Origin: Sphingobacteriia bacterium 24-36-13
GTDB lineage: Bacteria > Bacteroidota > Bacteroidia > Chitinophagales > Chitinophagaceae
DNA length: 62,567 bases
Direction: 5' to 3'
NCBI GenBank assembly: GCA_002281875.1
Contig: NCHN01000016.1
Span: 1 to 62,567, forward strand
Below, piece by piece: positions 1-8,077 of the stretch. Numbering within the stretch: the stretch's first letter is position 1; each line of letters begins with the position of its first letter. The position numbers and the translations under genes are program-made. Under the pieces are notes generated by a model. It was not told where the DNA came from, made no database searches, and was given only the letters and a program-made list of their open reading frames with translations.

Positions 1-59
1 ATAAATAGCGGTTAAATAAAGAGTTTCTGCAACTTAAAGCATCAGCAGATTATTGGCTA

Positions 60-109
60 GCCAAACCACTTGTTGATCACCAAGTGTAGTACCGTTTGGC
101 TTTTCTTTT
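60..109 (+). terminator. Rho-independent terminator of an upstream + strand gene
   Basis: Two nested stems are visible: GCCAAAC (60-66) pairs with GTTTGGC (94-100), and inside it CACTTG (67-72) pairs with CAAGTG (81-86). A T-rich tract follows at 101-109. This fits the 3' end of a + strand transcript that begins before the window. The gene it would serve is not visible. Confidence 0.6.
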
Positions 110-441
110 CGGGTACTAATCGAAAGGAAATATGTTTATTCTTTCTCATGAAAGAAAATAATTGATGTCCTTTATTGGATATCTGATATAAATAAAAGGT
201 AGGAATAGTCTGAAAGGGAATAAAACACCCGATATCATAATTTCTAATTATGCAGTAAACATCAATTATAATTTTCAAACTAAAAAAAATCAGCGGGGGG
301 TATTTTTACCCCCCCGCCCTGAAAAAAATTATTAAAATAAATTAACATAAGTATTTGTTTTTGTATTGCCTTAATACCTATTTTGCATCAATACAAATAC
401 CCCCAAGTGTTTCGTATTAATAGACTGTAAAAAGTAAAAAC
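110..441. other. Non-coding region upstream of the response regulator
   Basis: No convincing gene is seen. The only open frame of note (minus strand, 57-278) overlaps the terminator and resembles no protein I know. The stretch is very AT-rich apart from a G6/C7 hairpin at 293-317 and a second C-run at 400-404. It probably holds the promoter and 5' leader of the response-regulator gene. A weak -7-like TATTTTG lies at 379-385 with TTTG at 354-357, but it is not a clean match to TAnnTTTG. Confidence 0.5.
293..317. promoter_or_regulatory. G-tract/C-tract hairpin in the leader
   Basis: GCGGGGGGTA (293-302) pairs with TACCCCCCCGC (307-317), with one bulged C and a TTTT loop, giving a very stable stem. 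On the minus strand it is followed by a run of eight T's (complement of 283-290), as in an intrinsic terminator, but no minus-strand gene ends here. On the + strand it lies about 125 bases before the response-regulator start and could be a leader structure. The homopolymer runs could also vary in length. Confidence 0.5.
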
Positions 442-1077
442 ATGACATCAATAATGATGTGTGATGACCATGCTTTGGTCATGAACGCAATGGGGGATTT
501 ATTAAGAAAGGTGAATTTTAAGGTTATCGCCACTACACTATCTGGTAAAGCTTGTATTGAAGCCATTCAGAGTGGACTAATTCCAGATGTATTAATTTTA
601 GATATTAATATGCCCGAAATGCCTGGCTATATTGTGGCACAACATGTAAAGAAGCATTATCCAAATACCAAGATATTAATCTTATCAATGATAACCGATG
701 AAAATGCGGTTAAGGCAATGATTCAAATTGGTGTGAACGGTTTTGCCTTTAAAAATATTAAACCCAGAGAGCTTGCTGAAATTATTCGAAAAATATTAAG
801 TGGTCAAGAATACTATCCACCTGAATTTATTTTTAGCACTGAAGAAATAGAAACAATTAAGCAGCAAAATTTTCCTTGGGCTGAACAACTAACGGAAAAG
901 GAAATTCAAACTGCACAGTTACTCGCTTATGATTTTTCAAGAAAACAAGTGGCAGCAGATATGGGCATCTCAGCTTCATCCATAAATAAAAAGATGGAAC
1001 GCGTCTTTAAAAAAACCAATCAGAAAACAACTGTAGGTGTTATTAGCTTTTTAAGAAAAGTAGGTATTATTCAATAA
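442..1077 (+). CDS. Orphan response regulator, NarL/FixJ (LuxR) type
   Basis: A two-component response regulator of 211 residues. An N-terminal receiver domain carries the acidic pair D8-D9, the predicted phospho-acceptor D54 (in LDINMPEMPG), S82 and K104. A C-terminal LuxR-type helix-turn-helix covers about residues 145-205 (starting LTEKEI). The recognition region (MGISASSINKKMERVFKK) differs from the usual SxxTVKxH pattern. No sensor kinase lies in the window, so the partner is unknown. It ends one base before the convergent LOG gene. The fold is clear; the regulated genes are unknown. Confidence 0.9.
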   Translation: MTSIMMCDDHALVMNAMGDLLRKVNFKVIATTLSGKACIEAIQSGLIPDVLILDINMPEMPGYIVAQHVKKHYPNTKILILSMITDENAVKAMIQIGVNGFAFKNIKPRELAEIIRKILSGQEYYPPEFIFSTEEIETIKQQNFPWAEQLTEKEIQTAQLLAYDFSRKQVAADMGISASSINKKMERVFKKTNQKTTVGVISFLRKVGIIQ

Positions 1078-1078
1078 A

Positions 1079-1813
1079 CTATCTTTTCTCAAAAAACCAC
1101 CACAAACGTTTGCGTGGTTTTACGGTATAATTCTTTCTTACATAAGTGCTGATATGGTGGCCTGCTTCGTGTACATCATCGGTTAACAAAACCAGCTTTA
1201 AATCTTCTTTAGAAATAGTGCCTTGTTCTGCCATGAATGCACAATAATCCATGAGGGGCTGGTAGTATTCTTTCCCAAACAATACCATCGGAAAATCATT
1301 GATGGTCTTGGTTTGTATTAGGGTTAATGCTTCATAGAATTCATCCATGGTGCCAAATCCTCCGGGCATACACACAAATGCATATGAGTATTTCACCAAC
1401 ATTACTTTTCGTACAAAGAAATATTTAAGCGTAATTGATTTGTGTACGTATGGGTTTTCGTGTTGTTCAAAGGGCAATTTAATATTGATACCCACTGACT
1501 GTCCTCCATTTTCATAAGCTCCTCTATTGGCTGCTTCCATTATACCCGGGCCTCCACCTGTAATAGTAGTAAACCCAAGCTCAGCAATATGCTTTCCTAT
1601 ATCCTGTGCAGCTTTATAATAGGGATGGTCTTCTTTGAATCTTGCACTCCCAAATACCGTTACACAGGGACCTAGAAAATGTAAAAATCGAAATGATTGA
1701 ATGAATTCTAAAAACACATTCCAAGCAAATTTTAATTCATAAGCCCTTGGTTTAGGGCCATCTAAATACACTGCTTCTGTTGGGGGAATGATTCTGTCTA
1801 AGGGTTTCTTCAT
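1079..1813 (-). CDS. LOG-family (TIGR00730) nucleotide phosphoribohydrolase
   Basis: Resembles the lysine-decarboxylase-like LOG family, whose characterised members cleave nucleoside 5'-monophosphates (cytokinin precursors in plants, purine or pyrimidine monophosphates in bacteria) to base plus ribose 5-phosphate. The 244 residues contain both signature motifs: GGGPGIMEA at 86-94 and PGGFGTMDE at 150-158, with the catalytic Glu in the second. There is no signal peptide, so it is cytoplasmic. It is convergent with the response regulator with a single base between them. The substrate cannot be read from sequence. Confidence 0.88.
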   Translation of the reverse strand: MKKPLDRIIPPTEAVYLDGPKPRAYELKFAWNVFLEFIQSFRFLHFLGPCVTVFGSARFKEDHPYYKAAQDIGKHIAELGFTTITGGGPGIMEAANRGAYENGGQSVGINIKLPFEQHENPYVHKSITLKYFFVRKVMLVKYSYAFVCMPGGFGTMDEFYEALTLIQTKTINDFPMVLFGKEYYQPLMDYCAFMAEQGTISKEDLKLVLLTDDVHEAGHHISTYVRKNYTVKPRKRLWWFFEKR

Positions 1814-1889
1814 TTTGACTTACATTTAATACCGAATTCAAATTAATACATTCTTACAAGTCTAGCCCGATAATTGTAGCACTAGTTGT

Positions 1890-3230
1890 ATGCAAAAAAC
1901 AATTTTTACATTTTATATGGTTTTTTTGAGTGTGGTTATTACCCATGCTCAAACAATGGTTCAACCAGGAAGTTTTCAATGCATTTCTTTGCATGGGCCT
2001 TTAATGTATTATTGGAATAATCCAACTGTTTCCACTCAGTTTACCCAAGACCTGAACCAACAACTATTTGCTAAAAAAGGATATTCCTTAGGAACCAACC
2101 CAATTCGTTTTTCTCTTTTAAAAAATATCAAAGAATTCAACACCAGCAATAGCAATACCACAAGCTTTCCAATCATTCATATGAAACTGGCGGAATACCC
2201 TGCCAGCTTATACCTCAAACAGTTTTATCCAGATCAGTTAAACGATTCAAGTCAACAAGGCATTCAGTCTGTGCTCTTAGTAGAATTGAGCATTCAAAAC
2301 AACAATGCTGCCGAAGTTTTCAATAGAAGCTTAGAAGTGTTTATCAAGAAAAGCAATTCAATAGGCTTTGGTATTCCGTTTAATAATTTGCATTTAAGCG
2401 CCAAAGGATTTAGTGAGCTGATGAAAAAATCGGTGGAAATTATTTTAGACAGCAATAACCTTAATGAACAAATTGAGTTAAAAGCGTCTCCTCCAACAAT
2501 GGGTGATAATTTCATTATTGGGGCTATCACCAACATTCCTAAAATTGCCATTGAAAGCAAAGGGCTATTCAGCAAATATGCACACAATGGTAAAACAGAA
2601 TTGATTAGGTGGGATGAACAACGTTACCAAGAAATAATTTTAAAGGGTAAAAATAAAACCATATTACCGCCAGGGTTGAGTAGCATTATTGTGGAAATGG
2701 AAAAAGAAAATCCTCAAGCAGTATTTGTTTTTCTGATGCAAGAAGCCAGGAATATTGTTTTAAACCGCAATTATCAATTAGTAATTCCTGCAAGGGTTTC
2801 AGGAAATACTAGTTCAAGAATCAGCAATATGCCCATTGTAGAACCCTTAGAAGGCAATAATAACTTTTTGTTCAATGAAAAAGATACCATAGCCCAGTTT
2901 ACTATTGAAACCGATCAACTAGACAGCACTAAAAAAATATATCCCTATTTATCGAGCAATGGATTTGATAGCAGTTCGCTAACCAGAATAAACGACTTGG
3001 ATAATGCAGTGAATTTTTCTTCATTGTATTTATTGAAAGGGAAAATTCACAATCAATCTTTTAGTATTGTAGTAGGAGCATTCTTTAGAGAAATTTATTT
3101 AAACAATGAAAGAATTGTACTACTGGGTGGCATGGAACAACCCGAAAGGATGGTTATCTTTAACCCCAATATTTCAACTGAGTTGATTAACGAATTAATT
3201 TTACTCAGTTACAATCGTTTCTTTCAATAA
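1890..3230 (+). CDS. Exported protein of unknown function
   Basis: I do not recognise this 446-residue protein. It begins with a typical Sec signal (hydrophobic residues 5-17, then THAQ, cleavage near residue 20), so it should reach the periplasm or cell surface. No lipobox and no further membrane segment are seen. The rest is Asn/Ser-rich with alternating beta-like segments and no recognisable catalytic motif. The gene is divergent from the LOG gene and ends 5 bases before xth, so it may share a transcript with exonuclease III and the DUF4286 gene. Coding looks real from length and composition. Confidence 0.75.
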   Translation: MQKTIFTFYMVFLSVVITHAQTMVQPGSFQCISLHGPLMYYWNNPTVSTQFTQDLNQQLFAKKGYSLGTNPIRFSLLKNIKEFNTSNSNTTSFPIIHMKLAEYPASLYLKQFYPDQLNDSSQQGIQSVLLVELSIQNNNAAEVFNRSLEVFIKKSNSIGFGIPFNNLHLSAKGFSELMKKSVEIILDSNNLNEQIELKASPPTMGDNFIIGAITNIPKIAIESKGLFSKYAHNGKTELIRWDEQRYQEIILKGKNKTILPPGLSSIIVEMEKENPQAVFVFLMQEARNIVLNRNYQLVIPARVSGNTSSRISNMPIVEPLEGNNNFLFNEKDTIAQFTIETDQLDSTKKIYPYLSSNGFDSSSLTRINDLDNAVNFSSLYLLKGKIHNQSFSIVVGAFFREIYLNNERIVLLGGMEQPERMVIFNPNISTELINELILLSYNRFFQ

Positions 3231-3235
3231 TTTTT

Positions 3236-4003
3236 ATGCGCATTATTTCATACAACGTGAATGGTATCAGGGCTGCCATAAAAAAAGGCTTTGACGAATG
3301 GTTGCTGTCTGATCCCGCAGATATTATTTGCTTGCAAGAAAGCAAAGCCACCAAAGAAGATATTGATCATGCAGTTTTTGACAAAGCTGGTTACAGTAGT
3401 TATTGGTTTACTGCCCAAAAGAAAGGATACAGTGGCGTAGTAATCCTCACTAAAATTAAACCTGATGCGGTACACTATGGAAGCAATATGGAACAAAGTG
3501 ATTTGGAAGGGCGAGTTATATGGGCAGATTTTGGCGACATCACTATTGTGAATGCCTATTATCCTTCTGGCACCAGTGGCGATGAAAGACAAGCTTATAA
3601 ATATATATGGCTAAACCAGTTCCAAGCGTTTTTAGAGGAGTTAAAAAAAACAAGACCCAATTTAATTGTGGTGGGAGATTATAATATTGCGCACGAAGCA
3701 ATCGACATTCATGACCCAAAGGGTAATAAAAAATCATCTGGATTTTTACCAGAAGAAAGAGCATGGATGACCCAATTCTTAAACAATGGTTGGATAGACA
3801 GTTTTAGGCAATTGCATCCAGAAACAACGGGTGCTTATAGTTGGTGGAGTCAACGCTTTCCTTCTGTTCGCTTAAACAACAAAGGTTGGAGAATTGATTA
3901 TATCTGTTTAACCCAAGAACTGGGCAAAAAACTAAAAGCTGCTGCCATTTATCCCGATATCAAACACAGCGACCACTGTCCTATTTATGCTGAAATAAAA
4001 TAA
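3236..4003 (+). CDS. xth: Exodeoxyribonuclease III (AP endonuclease)
   Basis: An exonuclease III/APE1-type enzyme that cleaves DNA at abasic sites and degrades 3' ends in base-excision repair. Length is 255, typical for the family. Metal and catalytic residues are visible: the NVNG motif near the N-terminus, E35 in LQESKA, D148 and N150 in GDYNIA, and the C-terminal HSDH (244-247) with catalytic D246 and H247. It is cytoplasmic. It lies 5 bases after the unknown exported protein and 2 bases before the DUF4286 gene, consistent with one operon. Confidence 0.94.
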   Translation: MRIISYNVNGIRAAIKKGFDEWLLSDPADIICLQESKATKEDIDHAVFDKAGYSSYWFTAQKKGYSGVVILTKIKPDAVHYGSNMEQSDLEGRVIWADFGDITIVNAYYPSGTSGDERQAYKYIWLNQFQAFLEELKKTRPNLIVVGDYNIAHEAIDIHDPKGNKKSSGFLPEERAWMTQFLNNGWIDSFRQLHPETTGAYSWWSQRFPSVRLNNKGWRIDYICLTQELGKKLKAAAIYPDIKHSDHCPIYAEIK

Positions 4004-4005
4004 TC

Positions 4006-4311
4006 ATGTTTATATATAATGTAACTACCAAAGTAGCACACACCATTCATACCGATTGGTTTCATTGGATGAAAAACGAACATATTCCGGCTGTTATGGC
4101 TACCGGATGCTTTACGCATTTTCAATTTGTTCGTTTATTAGAAACGGATGAAGAGGATGGCGTTACTTATGCTGTGCAGTATCATGCTGAAGCCAAGGCG
4201 GATTATAACCGCTACGTTGAAATACATGCACCCGCGCTTCGTAATGATTCTGTAAAAAAATGGGGCAACCAAATGATGGCTTTTAGGTCAATTATGCAGG
4301 TTGTGAATTGA
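4006..4311 (+). CDS. DUF4286 family protein
   Basis: A short protein of 101 residues resembling the DUF4286 family, common in Bacteroidota and without an assigned function. The N-terminal FIYNVTTKV, the HWMKNEHIP segment and the C-terminal W-G-N-Q region suggest a small ferredoxin-like alpha/beta fold. There is no signal peptide. It starts 2 bases after xth, so it is probably co-transcribed with it. No enzymatic role can be supported. Confidence 0.8.
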   Translation: MFIYNVTTKVAHTIHTDWFHWMKNEHIPAVMATGCFTHFQFVRLLETDEEDGVTYAVQYHAEAKADYNRYVEIHAPALRNDSVKKWGNQMMAFRSIMQVVN

Positions 4312-4607
4312 GTGTGGATAGTTTTAGAAAACAAATTTGGTATTTGAAAATCTTCCTTATATTCCTTTGAAACCCCTTATGGCATTGAATTGCATAAAAA
4401 ACAGCTGAAACGCTTTAATACCAAGGCTTTTAGCGATTTACCATGTAAATCATACACTTTTTATTTTTGTTTAAATTCCTCGTCAACCCTTTATTAATAA
4501 GGCTTTTAAGCCAAACAAACTAATCAAAAAAAAGAATAAAAATTTTGTTGGTAGCTAAAAGCCAATAAATTTGTTCTGTTATCAAAAAACACTTTAAAAA
4601 TACATCT
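4312..4607. other. Intergenic region before HU
   Basis: No intact gene is seen in these 296 bases. One + strand frame stays open from 4348 to about 4494 without an ATG. Its translation contains a protein-like stretch (ETPYGIELHKKQLKRF) and might be a decayed gene end, but an open frame this short is also expected by chance. The right part holds the HU promoter. Confidence 0.4.
4544..4573 (+). promoter_or_regulatory. Bacteroidota-type promoter of the HU gene
   Basis: TTTG at 4544-4547 is followed after 18 bases by TAAATTTG at 4566-4573. This matches the -33 TTTG / -7 TAnnTTTG pattern of the Bacteroidota housekeeping sigma factor. The start site would fall near 4580, leaving a leader of just under 30 bases before the HU ATG at 4608. 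Confidence 0.65.
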
Positions 4608-4877
4608 ATGAACAAAGCTGAATTAATCGCACACTTAGCTGATGATGCGGGTATCACCAAAACACAAGCAAACGCTACTTTGGATTCTTTTATTGATGCT
4701 GTAACTAAAACATTAAAGAAAGGTGATAAAGTAACTTTAGTAGGTTTCGGTACTTTCTCTGTATCTAAGCGTGCTGCTCGTACTGGTCGTAACCCTCAAA
4801 CTGGTGAGACTATTAAGATTAAAGCAAAGAAAGTTGCTAAGTTTAAAGCTGGTAAAGAATTAAGCGGTAAGTTATAA
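4608..4877 (+). CDS. hup: HU family DNA-binding protein
   Basis: A histone-like bacterial protein that bends and compacts DNA as a dimer. The 89 residues match the family length exactly. The N-terminal [18 protein letters not shown] dimerisation helices and the DNA-arm region [20 protein letters not shown] with its intercalating proline are intact. It has its own promoter and is followed by a strong terminator at 4900-4922, so it appears monocistronic and is probably highly expressed. Confidence 0.97.
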   Translation: MNKAELIAHLADDAGITKTQANATLDSFIDAVTKTLKKGDKVTLVGFGTFSVSKRAARTGRNPQTGETIKIKAKKVAKFKAGKELSGKL

Positions 4878-4899
4878 TTTTTGCCTTCCAAAAGAATTG

Positions 4900-4922
4900 A
4901 ACCCCGCTTTCGCGGGGTTTTT
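4900..4922 (+). terminator. Terminator after HU
   Basis: AACCCCGC (4900-4907) pairs perfectly with GCGGGGTT (4912-4919) around a four-base loop, followed by T's. A textbook intrinsic terminator 22 bases after the HU stop. Confidence 0.88.
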
Positions 4923-4964
4923 CTATTTTTACACTTTATTAAACAACTTATTCAATTATTTATC

Positions 4965-5093
4965 ATGGGTAGAGGTGACAAAAAAACAGCTAAAGGAAAA
5001 CGTTTCCAAGGGTCTTTCGGTAAGTCTAGACCAGCTAATCCTGTTGCAGCAAAAAAGGCAGCAGCAAAAAAAGCAGCAACAAAAGCTTCTTAA
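4965..5093 (+). CDS. Small ribosomal subunit protein bTHX
   Basis: A 42-residue, very basic protein. The MGRGDKKTAKGKRFQGSFGKSRP start matches the bTHX family (Thermus THX; plastid PSRP4), which binds the head of the 30S subunit. The frame is open further upstream, but the extra residues overlap the HU terminator, and the conserved MGRGDKKT fixes the ATG at 4965. The C-terminus is an AAKKAAAKKAATKA tail reminiscent of histone H1. It follows the HU terminator by about 40 bases and is itself followed by a large hairpin. Too short for many gene finders. Confidence 0.88.
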   Translation: MGRGDKKTAKGKRFQGSFGKSRPANPVAAKKAAAKKAATKAS

Positions 5094-5102
5094 TTCAATA
5101 AC

Positions 5103-5142
5103 AAGTGGGTCAGTACCGCTAAGCGGAATTGCTGATCCACTT
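5103..5142. terminator. Long hairpin between convergent genes
   Basis: AAGTGGGTCAG (5103-5113) pairs with CTGATCCACTT (5132-5142) with one G-T wobble. Inside, CCGC (5116-5119) pairs with GCGG (5123-5126). It is followed by a T-rich stretch. It lies 10 bases after the bTHX stop and 6 bases before the end of the convergent aminotransferase gene, so it can stop transcription from the left and perhaps from both sides. Confidence 0.75.
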
Positions 5143-5148
5143 ATTGTA

Positions 5149-6474
5149 TTATCCTTTTACGCCCGACGCAATTTTTTCAATGGCAGCCACTAATACGTCT
5201 AAGTCTGCTATTCGCGTGTACACATGCGGCGTTATTCTTACACAACTAATATTCTCCCAAACAATGCCTACGGTATGTATTTTATAGGTATTGTACAACT
5301 GTTGGTCTAATTGAGCAGGTGTTAAGCCTTTGATGCTTACTCCACAAATAGCACAGGAATAGTTGGGTTTCAAAGAAGTATGTATTTGTACGCCAGGTAT
5401 ATTTTGAACTCGACTGGCCCAATAATTTTTCAAATACCGAATCCTTTCTTCTTTTCTTTTACTGCCAATTGCAGTATGAAATGCAATGGCTTCCCCAATG
5501 CCTTGTTCTATTGGAAAGCTACGCGTACCAAGGGTTTCAAACTTTCGAATGTCTGGACTCTGGGGTTTATCATTGCATACCAAAGGCCATATCTTGGCTA
5601 TATGTTCTTTCTTAATCCATAACATGCCTGAACCAATAGGTGCACTTAAAAATTTATGCAAGCTGGTGCCAAAATAATCGCATTCTAAATCGGGGATGGC
5701 AAAATCGAGCAAACCAAATGAGTGTGCTCCGTCTACAATCACTTCTAACCCTCTGCGATGCGCCATTTGACAGATCTTTTTAACAGGTAAAATTTGGCCT
5801 ACCCAGTTAATGATATGCGTGATATGTAAAATTTTAGTCTTTGGTGTGATGGCTTGCTCAAATGCTTTCACAATGGTTTCGTCGTCTTCAATTGGAAAAT
5901 CAAAACTGATTTGTTTGTACACAATGCCGTCTCGCAATGCCCGTTGACGCCATGCCTGTATCATATTGGGGTAGTCTTGCTTGGTACCAATGACTTCATC
6001 GCCTTTTTGCAAATTAAGTCCAAAAATGACGGTATTCAGTGCTTCTGTGGCATTTCTGTTCACTGCAATTTCTTCAGGTGAACAGCCCGCTAGCAAAGCC
6101 AGTTTTTGCCTGAGTGGCTCTCTTCCCTGATCTAAAATCCGCCACATAAAATAAGAAGGACCCTGGTTAGACAATTGATTATATCGCTCTACTGCTTGTT
6201 GCACCACGCTGGGCGATGGGCTTACCCCGCCATTATTCAGATTGATGAAATTAGAAGGCACCGTATAAGCTTGTTGTATCACTTGCCAATAATCTTCGTC
6301 TGAAGCAGCAAGAATAAGATTGTCTGAAGTGATTGCAGCCGCCGCTTTAAACTGTGCAGCTTGTAATTGGTTGAAAAAGCCATAACCAGCAAATACGCCG
6401 GCCATTGCGCCTGCTTTCTTGATGAAATTCCTTCTTGGCTCCACGGGTTTAATTTTAACGCTTAAGTTAAACAT
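5149..6474 (-). CDS. Exported class V aminotransferase-fold PLP enzyme
   Basis: A PLP-dependent enzyme of the class V aminotransferase fold, like the isopenicillin N epimerase / cysteine desulfurase-like group. It has 441 residues. D248 (VDGAH) should contact the pyridine nitrogen, and K274 in SLHKF is the expected Schiff-base lysine. The N-terminus has a twin-arginine-like motif (RRNFIKK, RR at 14-15) before a hydrophobic stretch, so the enzyme is probably exported folded with its cofactor. It is divergent from the small membrane protein gene and shares a 45-base gap with it. The substrate is unknown. Confidence 0.85.
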   Translation of the reverse strand: MFNLSVKIKPVEPRRNFIKKAGAMAGVFAGYGFFNQLQAAQFKAAAAITSDNLILAASDEDYWQVIQQAYTVPSNFINLNNGGVSPSPSVVQQAVERYNQLSNQGPSYFMWRILDQGREPLRQKLALLAGCSPEEIAVNRNATEALNTVIFGLNLQKGDEVIGTKQDYPNMIQAWRQRALRDGIVYKQISFDFPIEDDETIVKAFEQAITPKTKILHITHIINWVGQILPVKKICQMAHRRGLEVIVDGAHSFGLLDFAIPDLECDYFGTSLHKFLSAPIGSGMLWIKKEHIAKIWPLVCNDKPQSPDIRKFETLGTRSFPIEQGIGEAIAFHTAIGSKRKEERIRYLKNYWASRVQNIPGVQIHTSLKPNYSCAICGVSIKGLTPAQLDQQLYNTYKIHTVGIVWENISCVRITPHVYTRIADLDVLVAAIEKIASGVKG

Positions 6475-6493
6475 TATCCTCAGAAAACGGTTA

Positions 6494-6501
6494 TATCTTT
6501 G
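6494..6501 (+). promoter_or_regulatory. -7 element for the small membrane protein gene
   Basis: TATCTTTG matches TAnnTTTG. Initiation a few bases later would leave a leader of about 10 bases before the ATG at 6520. This argues against the upstream in-frame TTG at 6499, which lies inside the motif. No clear -33 TTG is seen. Confidence 0.5.
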
Positions 6502-6519
6502 TGCTTTAATACACCGATT

Positions 6520-6765
6520 ATGAAGAAGAAAGGACTGTTTTTATTGTTGATGGTAGTTTTTCTTTTGGCAACTGAATCTATTCAAGCCCAGTGTTCTATT
6601 TGTACCAAAACAGCTTCTCAATTAGGTGAAGGCCCTGCCAAAGCCTTAAACTCTGCTATCATCTACTTAGCATTCGCACCATTGGCCATCATGGGCTTTA
6701 TTGGTTTCCGTTGGTGGAAGAAAGAGCAAACCATTATTGCGGCAGAAGAAGGAAAAGATAGTTAG
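6520..6765 (+). CDS. Small exported membrane protein with CxxC
   Basis: A small protein of 81 residues: an N-terminal signal (KKKGLFLLLMVVFLL, cleavage after IQAQ), a mature start QCSICT with a CxxC pair, one hydrophobic transmembrane segment (about residues 48-65), and a short KKEQ-rich cytoplasmic-type tail. I do not know a function; the CxxC at the periplasmic side could bind metal or be redox active. The ATG at 6520 is chosen because an upstream TTG frame would start inside the promoter. Its neighbour, convergent 3 bases away, is a thioredoxin-like TlpA protein. Confidence 0.75.
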   Translation: MKKKGLFLLLMVVFLLATESIQAQCSICTKTASQLGEGPAKALNSAIIYLAFAPLAIMGFIGFRWWKKEQTIIAAEEGKDS

Positions 6766-6768
6766 ATA

Positions 6769-8049
6769 CTAAAGTAAAAGTTTCCCTAATAAAGCTTCCA
6801 ATTCATCGGCTTTCGGATCAATCGCTACAATCTTCCTTTGTTGATCTAGCACAACAAACATCCCTACTCCATTATTAATTCCATACTTATTCCACAAGTT
6901 CAACTTATCGTCTAAATCAACCAGATTTAACCAGGAGTAATCCTCCATTTTAATTCTGTTCTTAACTGCTGTCAAATTTTGAAACTCTCTAGCAATACCT
7001 ACTATCTCAAAACCTTGATTTTTATACTTTTCATATAAAGGCATGATCAATCGCATTTTGGCAATACAGGGACCACACCAAGAACCCCAAAAATTAATCA
7101 GTGTTACTTTACCACCAATGGCTTTTGAAAGTTGCATGGTATCCCCCTCTAATGTAAATGCTTTTACATCTAAATAAGGGTTGCCCAACGCTACTTTTTG
7201 AAGACCATTTAATTGATTAACGATAGATTTGGTATATATATGTAGTGGGAACTTTTTTTGGAATAATGGGAAAACTTCTCTTATATATTGAGCAACTATT
7301 CGATTGTCTTTTGCCACCCGCATTACATCTGCCCAAAGTAAATAATAGGTAGAAAGTGAAATATTACTGGTGATGTATTTGTATTTCCAATCAAACTCTT
7401 CACGCATTAATGAGTCTAATGGATTTACATAATATTGTTTAGCCAAATCAGTGTACCTGCTCCCTGTTTTTTCCATTTCATCACTTTTTTGATACAAGGG
7501 GACTCTTCCTTCATGGTCGCCTTGCTTTAACAAGCGCATGTCTTTAAAAATTTGCAGATAACTTTCTGTTTCAAAAGCATTAACACGAATGAGTGAATCT
7601 CTAGTTTGATATAATTGATTTTTGGCTGATTGAAACTTAAATTGATTGATAGACCTATATAGCGCATAGCTTTTATTTAATTCGCCTCCAATTACTTTGT
7701 TACTATCCCAATCCTTTTGAGGGTACAATTCAAATTGAAGAGATCCCTGAAAAGGGAAAAATAAAATGGGCCTCCAACTTCCATTTTCTAATTCATCCTG
7801 AAAAATCAACTCTAAAGCTTCGGTTTCTGAAAATGGTAGTTTATAATTAAACACCCCTTTATGAATAGGAATTTTAATGGGGTTTTCTAAAAAAGCACGT
7901 AAATCTTGCGTAGACTTTCGAATATATAAAGTATCGCTGTTTCTATTTTTTACAATTCCTGTTAAAACACAAATAGAGTTTAATTTTTGTGCAAAAACAG
8001 ATTCATTTAAAACCAAAAACAAAAAGAAGATTTGAATTAAATAACGCAT
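6769..8049 (-). CDS. TlpA-type thioredoxin-like lipid/periplasmic protein
   Basis: A periplasmic disulfide reductase of the TlpA/ResA type. The 426 residues comprise a signal peptide (1-20, ending VFA), a long N-terminal region of about 270 residues of the kind often attached to such proteins in Bacteroidota, and a C-terminal thioredoxin domain with the active site WCGPC (C325 and C328). It probably reduces disulfides in exported proteins. It is followed downstream on the minus strand by the short convergent membrane protein gene with a CxxC. It starts 28 bases after the FkbM methyltransferase gene, possibly in the same transcript. Confidence 0.87.
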   Translation of the reverse strand: MRYLIQIFFLFLVLNESVFAQKLNSICVLTGIVKNRNSDTLYIRKSTQDLRAFLENPIKIPIHKGVFNYKLPFSETEALELIFQDELENGSWRPILFFPFQGSLQFELYPQKDWDSNKVIGGELNKSYALYRSINQFKFQSAKNQLYQTRDSLIRVNAFETESYLQIFKDMRLLKQGDHEGRVPLYQKSDEMEKTGSRYTDLAKQYYVNPLDSLMREEFDWKYKYITSNISLSTYYLLWADVMRVAKDNRIVAQYIREVFPLFQKKFPLHIYTKSIVNQLNGLQKVALGNPYLDVKAFTLEGDTMQLSKAIGGKVTLINFWGSWCGPCIAKMRLIMPLYEKYKNQGFEIVGIAREFQNLTAVKNRIKMEDYSWLNLVDLDDKLNLWNKYGINNGVGMFVVLDQQRKIVAIDPKADELEALLGKLLL

Positions 8050-8077
8050 GATTAATCCAATTTATAATTACTTCACT

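Noticed and set aside
60-116. Riboswitch at the left end (GTACC/GGTAC alternative pairing)
   Set aside because: The simple nested hairpin plus T-tract explains the sequence as a terminator.
57-278. Minus-strand open frame of 73 codons at the left end
   Set aside because: It overlaps a clear terminator, has no relatives I recognise and an unremarkable composition; likely chance.
1093-1121. Hairpin AAAACCAC/GTGGTTTT with T-run on the minus strand
   Set aside because: It lies inside the last codons of the LOG gene; stopping there would remove the stop codon, so a terminator role is doubtful.
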